Assembly: GCA_017555685.1 (NCBI GenBank)
Contig: JAFZFW010000142.1
Span: 1 to 15,227 of the forward strand
DNA length: 15,227 bases
DNA from: Methanocorpusculum sp.
Lineage (GTDB): Archaea > Halobacteriota > Methanomicrobia > Methanomicrobiales > Methanocorpusculaceae
Direction: 5' to 3'
In this document: positions 6,776-13,587 of the stretch, piece by piece
How the letters are laid out: every line of letters starts with the position of its first letter
How positions within the stretch are numbered: the first letter of the stretch is position 1
Notes under the pieces: model-generated
The model's database searches: none
What the model saw: only the letters and a program-made list of their open reading frames with translations
What the model was told of the DNA's origin: nothing
Program-made: the position numbers and the translations under genes

Positions 6776-8439
6776 CACTCTCTCTTTTCCAGAGCCATAT
6801 AGTCAACCTTGTTCATCTTGGTAAGCGGCAGGGCATCGATAATCTCGACCTTTGTCGGAACACTCCAGCGGTTCATTTTGTCCTGCGCATAGGCGATAAC
6901 ATCTGCTTCCAGTGTCTCGGTGTTTGCTCCTTCAGCCGGAACAACGAACAGCTTGATTCTTCTGTCCTGCTTGTACGGAGTCGGCACTGCACAAAGCTGG
7001 GCTACTGACGGGTGTTCTGCAAGCGCCTCTTCGATTAAGGACGGGTAGACGTTGTATCCATTTACCTTAATCATTCTCTTGTGACGGGAACGGAAGCAGA
7101 ACATGCCGTCGGTTACCTGTGCAATGTCTCCGGTGTGCAGCCAGACACGGCCGTCATCGTGCTTTAGCAGAACCTCGTTTGTTGCCTCCGGGTTGTTGTA
7201 GTATCCGGTCATCATTCCGGGGCCGAAGTAGCAGAGCTCTCCTTCCTCGCCTTCTGCTGCAGGCTCGGTTGTTCCCGGGACGGTCAGACAGATTTCCACA
7301 CCTCCGAGCGGGACACCGATACAGCCGTTTGGCAGGAAATTGTATTCATTCGGTGTTAAGATGCATGCTCCGCAGGACTCGGTTAATCCGTATCCTGCGC
7401 GGAACTTTACCTTTGCATTGTTCTTCTTCAGGAGCTTGTTGTACTTATCCGTTAAATCAATCGGGACGCGGTCTCCGCCGGAGACCACCAGTTTGACATC
7501 GGATAAGTCATAGTCCTGCAGCATCGGGTACAGGCGCTCGAACATTGCAGGCACTCCCGGGATGAAGATGACGTGCTCTTTTTTAATCTGCTTAAAGCAG
7601 CCCTTCGTCTCGAACCGCGGGACAAGGACGACCTTCATTCCCGAAATCATCGGTGCGTGGATACAGACTGCAAGACCGAATGCGTGGAAGATTGGAAGCA
7701 GGGCTAAGAATCCGTCTTCGACATCGGTGTTTCCTTCACCGACTTCCACTAACATCTGCATGGAGATGGAGTTTAAGGCATAGTTGGAAATCATCACACC
7801 CTTGGACTGTCCGGTAGTTCCTCCTGTGTACATGATGACTGCAGTGTCTTCGGCTTTTCCAACCTCAGGCGGGAGGGTGAAGCCGGATTTGAGCATCTTT
7901 TCTCCCTCTTTCAAGAGTCCGGTCCAGGTGGTGACTGCTCTGACATTTTCCGCCTTGCCGTACTTTCTCATGGCAATGCCGTATCCGAGTTTCATGACTG
8001 TGCCGACCGGATTTCCCGGGAAGTATCCGCCGGTCTTACAGCGGACAACTTCGACATCACGGTTGGAAACCAGCTCTTCGTTTAACTCAACCGTGAAGAC
8101 AATCTTACTGCCGGTTAAATCAATTGCGTGCTGAATCTCCTGCAGGGAGGATAAGGGGTGTACCATGTTGGCGACTGCACCGATTCTGTTTACGGCATAA
8201 ATCGCGGTGACACCCTGTGGAATGTTCGGGGTAAAGATGGTAACTGCATCGCCTGCTTTGATGTTGCGGGAAAGAAGGGCTGCGGCCAGGCAATCCACCT
8301 CGTGCATGAACTGCTTCCAGGTGACATGGTTTCCGTAGAAGGCAAGTGCGACACTCTTTTCTCCGGCGCGTTCATAGCCGCGTAACAGGGATTCATAGAG
8401 AGACCGTTTGTCTTCTTCAGTGTAGTGTAATACTTCCAA
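6763..8439 (-). CDS. AMP-forming acyl-CoA synthetase / long-chain-type acyl-CoA ligase
   Basis: A 558-residue member of the ANL superfamily, which activates a carboxylic acid with ATP to an acyl-adenylate and transfers it to CoA. Core motifs are intact: MYTGGTTGQSKG (203-214), the phosphate loop; GYGLTE (349-354); WLHTGD (433-438) with the ribose-binding Asp438; SRHKRMIKVNGYNVYP (451-466), the hinge; and the C-terminal PLTKMNKVD (538-546), where K544 is the likely catalytic lysine. The acyl specificity is not visible from the sequence; long- or medium-chain acids are the family default. The start is TTG at 8439, supported by GGAGG at 8453-8449 (9 nt spacing); no ATG fits. Isoprenoid-lipid archaea have little obvious use for fatty acyl-CoA, and similarity to clostridial-type ligases is my impression, so transfer from bacteria is possible. 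A palindrome lies at its predicted transcription start. Confidence 0.85.
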   Translation of the reverse strand: MEVLHYTEEDKRSLYESLLRGYERAGEKSVALAFYGNHVTWKQFMHEVDCLAAALLSRNIKAGDAVTIFTPNIPQGVTAIYAVNRIGAVANMVHPLSSLQEIQHAIDLTGSKIVFTVELNEELVSNRDVEVVRCKTGGYFPGNPVGTVMKLGYGIAMRKYGKAENVRAVTTWTGLLKEGEKMLKSGFTLPPEVGKAEDTAVIMYTGGTTGQSKGVMISNYALNSISMQMLVEVGEGNTDVEDGFLALLPIFHAFGLAVCIHAPMISGMKVVLVPRFETKGCFKQIKKEHVIFIPGVPAMFERLYPMLQDYDLSDVKLVVSGGDRVPIDLTDKYNKLLKKNNAKVKFRAGYGLTESCGACILTPNEYNFLPNGCIGVPLGGVEICLTVPGTTEPAAEGEEGELCYFGPGMMTGYYNNPEATNEVLLKHDDGRVWLHTGDIAQVTDGMFCFRSRHKRMIKVNGYNVYPSLIEEALAEHPSVAQLCAVPTPYKQDRRIKLFVVPAEGANTETLEADVIAYAQDKMNRWSVPTKVEIIDALPLTKMNKVDYMALEKREWERV

Positions 8440-8448
8440 AATCTCTAT

Positions 8449-8453
8449 CCTCC
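8449..8453 (-). promoter_or_regulatory. Shine-Dalgarno that fixes the TTG start of the acyl-CoA synthetase
   Basis: GGAGG on the minus strand ends 9 nt before the TTG at 8439. It is the only strong ribosome binding site in the gap and decides the rare start codon. Confidence 0.75.
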
Positions 8454-8463
8454 GGGTATTCTA

Positions 8464-8504
8464 TAGAACAGTGTTCTAATATCTGTCTGAGTGGGTATTT
8501 ATAT
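8464..8504 (-). promoter_or_regulatory. Promoter and candidate operator of the acyl-CoA synthetase gene
   Basis: Minus-strand ATATAAATA (8504-8496) is a good TATA box. About 24-30 nt downstream, where transcription should start, lies a perfect inverted repeat TAGAAC-AGT-GTTCTA (8464-8478; 6-bp arms, 3-bp centre). A repressor bound there would block initiation. The rest of the 217-bp gap to 8656 holds the putative elp3 promoter and no gene. Confidence 0.5.
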
Positions 8505-8539
8505 TCTTGGAATATTTACCTGACATCATGTTGGATAGC

Positions 8540-8656
8540 TTATATTAGACTTGTGGTCAATCGCGGATTTTCCCTGCTGCGGAAAAGAGCGCATGCTTTC
8601 AGTGAAATTTTCTCAAAACGAATATCTACCTTCAGCGTCTTACATATATATCATAT
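8540..8656 (+). promoter_or_regulatory. Upstream region of elp3
   Basis: Two TATA-like elements are possible: TTATATTA at 8540-8547, which would give a leader of about 85 nt, and AATATCTA at 8621-8628, about 32 nt before the ATG, which would make a nearly leaderless message. A small inverted repeat TTTTCC-CTGCTGC-GGAAAA (8568-8586) lies between them. No Shine-Dalgarno precedes the ATG, favouring the proximal element. No gene is seen here. Confidence 0.35.
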
Positions 8657-10234
8657 ATGGAGCCGGAAGACGCAGCACTTATACCAATATATCAGGAAAT
8701 CATCTCCCTCATACTTTCCGAGCCGGGCAGGGACGTTCAGGCTCAGAAGCTTGCGGTCTGCCGGAAATACTCTCTGGACGTAATGCCGAAAAACTCGGCA
8801 ATCCTGAAGGCCGCCCCTCCGGAAGTCTATGAAACAGTCCGCGAGCGGCTCTTAGTCAAGCCGACCCGAACGTTATCCGGCGTGGCGCCGGTTGCGGTGA
8901 TGACCTCCCCGCATCCGTGTCCTCACGGCAAATGCCTGCCGTGCCCGGGCGGTCCGGAGCACGAGTTCCAGTCTCCGCAGAGCTACACCGGAGAAGAGCC
9001 GGCGGCACTTCGCGCCCGTCAGAATGACTATGACCCGTACCGGATGGTTACCGCACGCTTAGGGCAGTTCCAGCTCTTAGGTCATCACGTAGACAAAGCA
9101 GAACTTATCGTGATGGGCGGCACCATGACTGCCCGCCCTGACGAGTACCAGACCTGGTTTGTTTCCGAATGTCTGCGGGCGATGAATGAGTATGCCGGCG
9201 GGACTTCCAAGGCAACCGATATCGACGGGCTTATGATTGAGAACGAGACCGCTTCGGTCCGCTGTATCGCAACGACCTTCGAGACCCGTCCTGACTGGTG
9301 TCTGGAAAAGCACATCCACAAGATGCTCGACTTAGGAGTTACCAAGGTCGAGCTCGGTTTCCAGCACACCGAAGACGAACTCTTATACCTTAACAAGAGA
9401 GGACACTCCGTCGGCGACAGTGTTCTGGCAAACACGCTTCTGCATGACGCAGGAATCAAAGTCGGTTTCCATGTTATGCCGAACTTATACGGCAGTAATA
9501 TGGAGCGTGACAAGCGGATGTTTGACACGCTCTTCAGCGACCCGCGATTCTGCCCGGACTTCCTGAAGATTTATCCGACCTTAGTTACGCCGGGAGCAGA
9601 ACTCGAAGAGCTCTGGCTTGACGGAAAGTACGAGACCTATGATGAGGATGAACTCGTTGACCTGCTTGCCTATGCCAAGTCCCGGCTTCCGGAGTATGTG
9701 CGTCTCCAGCGGATTCAGCGCGATATCCCTGCCAAACTCATCGTCTCCGGCTCCATTCACGGACACATCCGTCAGATGGCACAGAAACGTCTCGAAGAGC
9801 ACGGTGGAAGATGCCGCTGTATCCGCTGCCGTGAGATTGGACGCCGTCCGTCGAATGCGGTCGAAGAAGACCGTGTCTTCTCGTATCGCTGCTGCGGGGG
9901 GGACGAGCACTTCATCTCCACGGTTGCAGGAGATGCTCTCATCGGCTTTGTCCGCCTGAGATTCCCGGGACGCGTCTTCAGAGAAGAGCTCGACGGCGCT
10001 GCATTAGTGCGCGAGCTGCATGTCTACGGAAGCATGGTGCCGCTTGGAGAGGAAGGAAAAGGTTCAGACCGTCAGCACCGTTCGTATGGAAAACAGCTCC
10101 TTGCAAGGGCAGAAGATATGGCCCGCGAGGCAGGATACGAAAAGGTAGCTATCATGGCGGGAGTTGGTGTGCGCCCCTACTATCACAGACAGGGATATCA
10201 GCGTAAAGGACCATATATGATTAAGGATTTATGA
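8657..10234 (+). CDS. elp3: Elp3: tRNA wobble-uridine modifying radical SAM / acetyltransferase
   Basis: The 525-residue protein has the full Elp3 architecture. An N-terminal tRNA-binding segment (1-80) precedes the radical SAM domain with cluster ligands C88, C93 and C96 in CPHGKCLPCPGG; YTGEEPAALRARQNDYDPY (110-128) is an Elp3-specific stretch. A zinc-type CRCIRC (386-391) joins the radical SAM part to the C-terminal GNAT acetyltransferase domain (about 405-525), which contains QHRSYG (473-478) at the acetyl-CoA site and GVGVRPYYHRQGY (502-514). Archaeal Elp3 uses acetyl-CoA and SAM to build a carboxymethyl group on C5 of U34 in tRNA, and works without the eukaryotic Elongator partners. The ATG at 8657 matches the family N-terminus; no Shine-Dalgarno is present. 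Its stop overlaps the priS start as ATGA, so the two are translationally coupled. Confidence 0.95.
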   Translation: MEPEDAALIPIYQEIISLILSEPGRDVQAQKLAVCRKYSLDVMPKNSAILKAAPPEVYETVRERLLVKPTRTLSGVAPVAVMTSPHPCPHGKCLPCPGGPEHEFQSPQSYTGEEPAALRARQNDYDPYRMVTARLGQFQLLGHHVDKAELIVMGGTMTARPDEYQTWFVSECLRAMNEYAGGTSKATDIDGLMIENETASVRCIATTFETRPDWCLEKHIHKMLDLGVTKVELGFQHTEDELLYLNKRGHSVGDSVLANTLLHDAGIKVGFHVMPNLYGSNMERDKRMFDTLFSDPRFCPDFLKIYPTLVTPGAELEELWLDGKYETYDEDELVDLLAYAKSRLPEYVRLQRIQRDIPAKLIVSGSIHGHIRQMAQKRLEEHGGRCRCIRCREIGRRPSNAVEEDRVFSYRCCGGDEHFISTVAGDALIGFVRLRFPGRVFREELDGAALVRELHVYGSMVPLGEEGKGSDRQHRSYGKQLLARAEDMAREAGYEKVAIMAGVGVRPYYHRQGYQRKGPYMIKDL

Positions 10235-11367
10235 AGCCGGCCACCCTTGAGTTCCTGAAAAAACGCTTCTCTGCGTACTATAACGGAGAATTAAAAGGAG
10301 CCGGGGCTGTCTTCACCCCCACTTCCATGCCGCAGCGTGAGTGGGGTTTTCTCTTCTTCAGCGAAAGCATCAAAGCAGGAATGCGCCGTCACTTAACCTT
10401 CCCGGACGAGGCAGACCTTGCAACATATCTCAAGACGATGAGTCCGGCGCATGTTTACTACTCGACTGCATACTATGCCCACCCGTCAGCGGCAACGATG
10501 CAGGAGAAGGAGTGGCTCGGCGCGGATTTAATCTTCGATCTTGATGCAGATCATATTGTAAAAGGTGCGTATGATATGATGCTTGCCCGCGTCAAAGAGG
10601 ATTTGTATAAGTTAATCGATATGTTAACCGGCGAGCTCGGCTTTTCAAAGCACGATCTGCGCATCAACTTCTCCGGCGGACGCGGATACCATATCCATAT
10701 TCCAACTCTTGCTGTCCGCGGTTTTTCCAGTGCAGAGCGCCGCGAGCTGGTAAACTATGTGTCAGGGACCGGTCTTTCTCTGGAGACGATGCTCAACTCT
10801 TCAAAGACTGACGGCTGGCAGGGAAGATACCGCACAGCGCTGGCAGGAGAACTTGAGCGTATCCAGAAGCTTGCGCCGCTTGAGGCACGGTCGTATTTGT
10901 CCGGGCTCTCCGGTATCTCGGAGAAGTCCGCTGACTACTTCTACAAGAACCTCAGCGAAACCCGCGGCAAGCTTCTGGCAAACCCGGCAAGCCTTACGGA
11001 AAACAAAGTTATCCGTGCAATCACTGCTCCGGAAAACACGGTGTTCCAGGAACAGATTTTATCTGCGGCAGCACAGGCTGACGAACCGGTCACCACAGAT
11101 ATCAAACGCTTAATCCGCCATCCGGGAAGCCTGCACGGAGGCTCAGGCATGCGGGTCACGCCGATTCCCTTAGAGGATCTGGATGACTTCGACCCGTTAA
11201 TTGATGCTGTGGTCTTTGATGAAGATCCGGTCACGGTTACTGCAAAGTTTGATGTGACTATGCCGATTTTAGGAAACACCTACCAGGTTTCCGGAACACA
11301 GAAAGTGCCTGAAGCCTTGGCGGTCTTCCTCTGCGCCCGCGGCATTGCTGAACTGGGAGGTGCCTGA
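10231..11367 (+). CDS. priS: DNA primase small (catalytic) subunit PriS
   Basis: PriS synthesises RNA/DNA primers in the archaeal replisome together with PriL, which is not in this window. The catalytic acidic motif is FDLDAD (102-107; D103, D105 and later acidic residues coordinate metal), and SGGRGYHIH (148-156) is the conserved nucleotide-binding motif of the AEP primase fold. RHPGSLHGGSGMRV (about 292-305) is the third conserved block. Length, 378 residues, is normal. The cysteine-rich zinc knuckle found between the acidic motif and SGGRG in several archaeal and eukaryotic small subunits is absent: there is no cysteine between residues 100 and 160. The gene starts within the elp3 stop (ATGA, 4-nt overlap) and its own TGA overlaps the GINS ATG by one base, so elp3-priS-GINS reads as one coupled unit. 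Confidence 0.95.
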   Translation: MKPATLEFLKKRFSAYYNGELKGAGAVFTPTSMPQREWGFLFFSESIKAGMRRHLTFPDEADLATYLKTMSPAHVYYSTAYYAHPSAATMQEKEWLGADLIFDLDADHIVKGAYDMMLARVKEDLYKLIDMLTGELGFSKHDLRINFSGGRGYHIHIPTLAVRGFSSAERRELVNYVSGTGLSLETMLNSSKTDGWQGRYRTALAGELERIQKLAPLEARSYLSGLSGISEKSADYFYKNLSETRGKLLANPASLTENKVIRAITAPENTVFQEQILSAAAQADEPVTTDIKRLIRHPGSLHGGSGMRVTPIPLEDLDDFDPLIDAVVFDEDPVTVTAKFDVTMPILGNTYQVSGTQKVPEALAVFLCARGIAELGGA

Positions 11368-12068
11368 TGGGCAGAATCTCCATCTCTGATCTGCACGGCT
11401 ATCTGATAGACGAGCGTTCCACCGGTTCTCTTATCGAACTCCCGGCAACGCTGTATGAGGAAATCCAGGCTGACATGGTCTCGCTTCGTGCACAGGCGGC
11501 GGCCTCTGACGACCCGTTCGGCGAGGGTGCGCAGAGTCTGATTAAGGAACGCGAAAGTCTGCGCGAGTACCTGCGCGATTTGTATGCAGTCCGTACTCAG
11601 AAGATATTAAATCTCGCCCTTGCACGGGCGAACGGGGATGAAATCGACCGCAGCGAGCTCCAAATGATGGTGCCCGGAGAGCGCGCATTGTTCGAGGTTG
11701 TCTATGAATCATGTACCTCATGCAGAAAAGCTCTTTTAGATGGGAAACCAACATTAGAGATTACTGCATACAGTTATGTCTCTCCGGCGGCACAGGCAGA
11801 CGCGGAAGCTTCACCCGCCCTGCCTCCAATGCCGCTGGATGCGGAAATCCCGCCTGAAGAGGCCGCGGATTTCCTGATGGAAAACGTAGCAGGACCCGCT
11901 CCCGAATCGTACAGCGTTCTCTCTGTACATTCAACCATTCCAGAATTTCAGGATTATAATGGACGAATTTACTCTCTTTCGCCAGGAGATGTTGTGTCCC
12001 TGCCTCCACAGATGGCAGATATTCTGTGTAAAGACAACAAAGCATTAAGTATCCGTATTCGCAAATGA
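11367..12068 (+). CDS. GINS replication complex subunit (Gins51-like)
   Basis: GINS joins MCM and the archaeal Cdc45/RecJ homologue (GAN) in the replicative helicase complex. The 233-residue protein has an alpha-helical A domain (about 1-125) followed by a Pro/Ala/Glu-rich linker (about 139-180) and a small beta-rich B domain (about 183-233) with HSTIPEFQDYNGRIYSLSPG and a VVSLPPQMADIL segment. The A-then-B order is that of the Gins51 (Sld5/Psf1-type) paralogue rather than Gins23. Many euryarchaea encode only this one, acting as a homotetramer; whether a Gins23 gene exists elsewhere cannot be seen. GGGAGGTG at 11356-11363, inside the end of priS, is its ribosome binding site, and TGATG overlaps the two genes. 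The priS-GINS pairing is a conserved archaeal arrangement. Confidence 0.88.
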   Translation: MGRISISDLHGYLIDERSTGSLIELPATLYEEIQADMVSLRAQAAASDDPFGEGAQSLIKERESLREYLRDLYAVRTQKILNLALARANGDEIDRSELQMMVPGERALFEVVYESCTSCRKALLDGKPTLEITAYSYVSPAAQADAEASPALPPMPLDAEIPPEEAADFLMENVAGPAPESYSVLSVHSTIPEFQDYNGRIYSLSPGDVVSLPPQMADILCKDNKALSIRIRK

Positions 12069-12073
12069 ATAGT

Positions 12074-12142
12074 GATATTTAGTGTGGCTTGTGCCGCGTC
12101 GTAAAGATGCGTGCAGCTCAATCCTTAGAAGGGGTAAATATT
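12074..12142 (+). promoter_or_regulatory. Possible internal promoter and leader of rpl44e
   Basis: The 74-bp gap after the GINS stop contains GATATTTA at 12074-12081, a TATA-like element that would give a leader of roughly 35-40 nt. A short hairpin GTGGC-TTGT-GCCGC (12084-12097) and an AAGGGG Shine-Dalgarno-like sequence (about 12129-12134) precede the ATG. The ribosomal-protein genes may thus be expressed separately from priS-GINS. Confidence 0.35.
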
Positions 12143-12421
12143 ATGAAGAAACCAGTAAAGTTCAACACCTACTGCCCGTACTGCCGCAAGCATACCGAGC
12201 ACGAGGTTGAAAAGGTAAAGAAGGGAAGAACCACCGGTCTCCACTGGATCGACCGCCAGAAGGCACGCAGAAGCAAGATCGGAAACCGTGGTAAGTTCGG
12301 CAAAGTTCCGGGAGGAGACAAGCCGACTAAGAAGATCAACGTCCGCTACCGCTGCAAGGAGTGCGGAAAAGCACACCTTCGCCCAGGCTTCCGCGCAGGC
12401 AAATTCGAACTTACGGAGTGA
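12143..12421 (+). CDS. rpl44e: Large-subunit ribosomal protein L44e
   Basis: This 92-residue zinc-binding ribosomal protein belongs to the archaeal/eukaryotic L44e (L36a in eukaryotes) family, which sits near the E site of the large subunit. Zinc ligands are C11-C14 (CPYC) and C71-C74 (CKEC). The basic middle contains [26 protein letters not shown], the family's best-conserved block. I chose the ATG at 12143, not the upstream in-frame ATG at 12089, because the [15 protein letters not shown]-terminus is what family members have and an AGGGGT sequence lies just before it. It opens the translation part of the cluster and its TGA is followed at 6 nt by rps27e. Confidence 0.95.
   Translation: MKKPVKFNTYCPYCRKHTEHEVEKVKKGRTTGLHWIDRQKARRSKIGNRGKFGKVPGGDKPTKKINVRYRCKECGKAHLRPGFRAGKFELTE
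12415..12420 (+). promoter_or_regulatory. Shine-Dalgarno that sets the ATG start of rps27e
   Basis: GGAGTG at the end of rpl44e is 7 nt from the ATG at 12428 but only 1 nt from the TTG at 12422, so it selects the ATG. Confidence 0.65.
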
Positions 12422-12427
12422 TTGAAA

Positions 12428-12616
12428 ATGGTAAAAGCAAATCGCGAAAACCGGAGCAAGTTCCTGAAAGTAAAGTGCCCGGACTGTGAAAACGAACAGC
12501 TCATCTTTGACAAGGCAACCTCTGTTGTCGAGTGTACCGTCTGCGGTCGTGTTCTGACCGAACCAACCGGCGGCAAAGCAATCATCAAAGCTGACGTTAT
12601 CGCATCCTACGAATAA
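12428..12616 (+). CDS. rps27e: Small-subunit ribosomal protein S27e
   Basis: A 62-residue zinc-ribbon ribosomal protein of the archaeal/eukaryotic small subunit. The four zinc ligands are C17-C20 (CPDC) and C36-C39 (CTVC), with [19 protein letters not shown] matching the family core. Start at ATG 12428 ([12 protein letters not shown]) is preferred over an in-frame TTG six bases upstream because of Shine-Dalgarno spacing and the usual N-terminus. It lies between rpl44e and aif2a, a neighbourhood conserved in archaea. A 20-bp gap separates it from aif2a. Confidence 0.95.
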   Translation: MVKANRENRSKFLKVKCPDCENEQLIFDKATSVVECTVCGRVLTEPTGGKAIIKADVIASYE

Positions 12617-12636
12617 AATAGTGGAAAATTACACCA

Positions 12637-13410
12637 ATGAGTGACAGAAAGTGGCCAATTGAGGGAGAACTCGTCGTCTGCAGTGTGACCGAAGTCAAAG
12701 ACTTCGCCGCATTCGTTACCCTTGACGAGTACGAAAAGCGTGAAGGACTTATTCCGATTGCGGAGGTAGCCCGCGGCTGGATTAAATATATCCGTGACTA
12801 CATCCGTGAAGGACAGAAAGTTGTCTGTAAAGTCTTAAGCGTTGATACTGCCCGCGGCCACATTGACCTGTCCTTAAAGGATGTAAACGAGCATCAGCGC
12901 CGGGAAAAGATTCAGGACTGGAAGAACGAGCAGAAAGCACAGAAGTGGATCGGATTCGCATCCGAGGTTTCCAAGGTCTCTCCAAAGGAGTACCAGGATG
13001 CCATGTATGCCGAGTACGCTTCCCTGTACAGTGCATTCGAAGACATCGTTTTAGAACCGGAAAAGACTTTAGCCAAATTCGATTTATCCGACGAGGCAAA
13101 GGCAGCTCTCCAGAAGATGGCTGAGGAGAATGTCAAGATTCAGAAGGTCACTATCAGTGCCGTCTTAGAACTGATCTCCAACAAGCCTGACGGCGTCAAT
13201 ATCATCCGCCGTGCTCTGAGAAGTGCCGCTCCGAAGATTGACGGCGCTGAGATCGAGATTCTGTATCTCGGAGCTCCGAACTACCGCATCAAAGTGACTG
13301 CAACCGATTACAAGAAGGCAGAACGTGCATTAGAGAAAGCCTCTGATGCCGCAATCGGTGTTATGGTCCGTGCGGAAGGTACCGGAAAGCTCATCAGAAA
13401 ACAGAAATAA
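12637..13410 (+). CDS. Translation initiation factor aIF2 subunit alpha
   Basis: The alpha subunit of archaeal aIF2, the heterotrimer that brings initiator Met-tRNA to the small ribosomal subunit. An S1-type OB domain spans residues about 8-82 (GELVVCSVTEVKDFAAFVTL, then EGLIPIAEVA and GHIDLSLKDV), followed by a helical domain (about 85-170) and a C-terminal alpha/beta domain (about 175-257, with KITVTATDY-like RIKVTATDYKKAE). Length, 257 residues, is typical. By alignment with eukaryotic eIF2-alpha, the position of regulatory Ser51 corresponds to A45 (IAEVARGW), so the classic phosphorylation site is absent. There is only a weak Shine-Dalgarno-like GTGG before the ATG. The gene is followed after 9 nt by nop10. 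Confidence 0.95.
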   Translation: MSDRKWPIEGELVVCSVTEVKDFAAFVTLDEYEKREGLIPIAEVARGWIKYIRDYIREGQKVVCKVLSVDTARGHIDLSLKDVNEHQRREKIQDWKNEQKAQKWIGFASEVSKVSPKEYQDAMYAEYASLYSAFEDIVLEPEKTLAKFDLSDEAKAALQKMAEENVKIQKVTISAVLELISNKPDGVNIIRRALRSAAPKIDGAEIEILYLGAPNYRIKVTATDYKKAERALEKASDAAIGVMVRAEGTGKLIRKQK

Positions 13411-13419
13411 GGATTTGAA

Positions 13420-13587
13420 ATGTCTGGTCATATTCGCATCTGTCGGATTGACAACATTCACACTCTTTTGAAAATTTGCCCGGTTTGCGGGAGAGAAACC
13501 GTTTCCGTGCATCCTGCGCGTTATTCGCCGGAGGACCGGTACGGTAAGTACCGAAGGATGGCAAAGGACGCTCATGGAAGAAGTTAA
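13420..13587 (+). CDS. nop10: Nop10, H/ACA ribonucleoprotein subunit (short gene)
   Basis: A 55-residue protein of the H/ACA RNP that guides rRNA pseudouridylation, where Nop10 binds Cbf5. The C-terminal HPARYSPEDRYGKYRRMAK (31-49) is the diagnostic Nop10 motif. Zinc-ribbon cysteines are C8, C20 and C23 (CPVC); the residue expected to be the second ligand is D11 (CRID instead of CxxC). An AAGGA Shine-Dalgarno at 13409-13413 lies 6 nt before the ATG. It overlaps the next gene by 14 nt in a different frame, with no gap in the operon. The gene was identified by direct translation and is easily missed because of its size. Confidence 0.92.
   Translation: MSGHIRICRIDNIHTLLKICPVCGRETVSVHPARYSPEDRYGKYRRMAKDAHGRS

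Noticed and set aside
8568..8586. TTTTCC-N7-GGAAAA hairpin as a riboswitch or small RNA upstream of elp3
   Set aside because: It is a single short stem with no conserved core that I recognise, and if elp3 is leaderless it is not transcribed with the gene; kept only as a note in the upstream region entry.
8346..8783. 145-codon plus-strand frame spanning the acyl-CoA synthetase start, the gap and the elp3 start
   Set aside because: It overlaps two strong genes and the promoter region; its product shows no family pattern.
11783..11910. Pro/Ala-rich stretch in the GINS gene as a frameshift or fusion point
   Set aside because: The frame is continuous and a flexible linker between the A and B domains is expected for Gins51-type proteins.
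12089..12142. Upstream in-frame ATG extending rpl44e by 18 residues
   Set aside because: The L44e family starts at the later Met, and the Shine-Dalgarno-like sequence precedes the later ATG.
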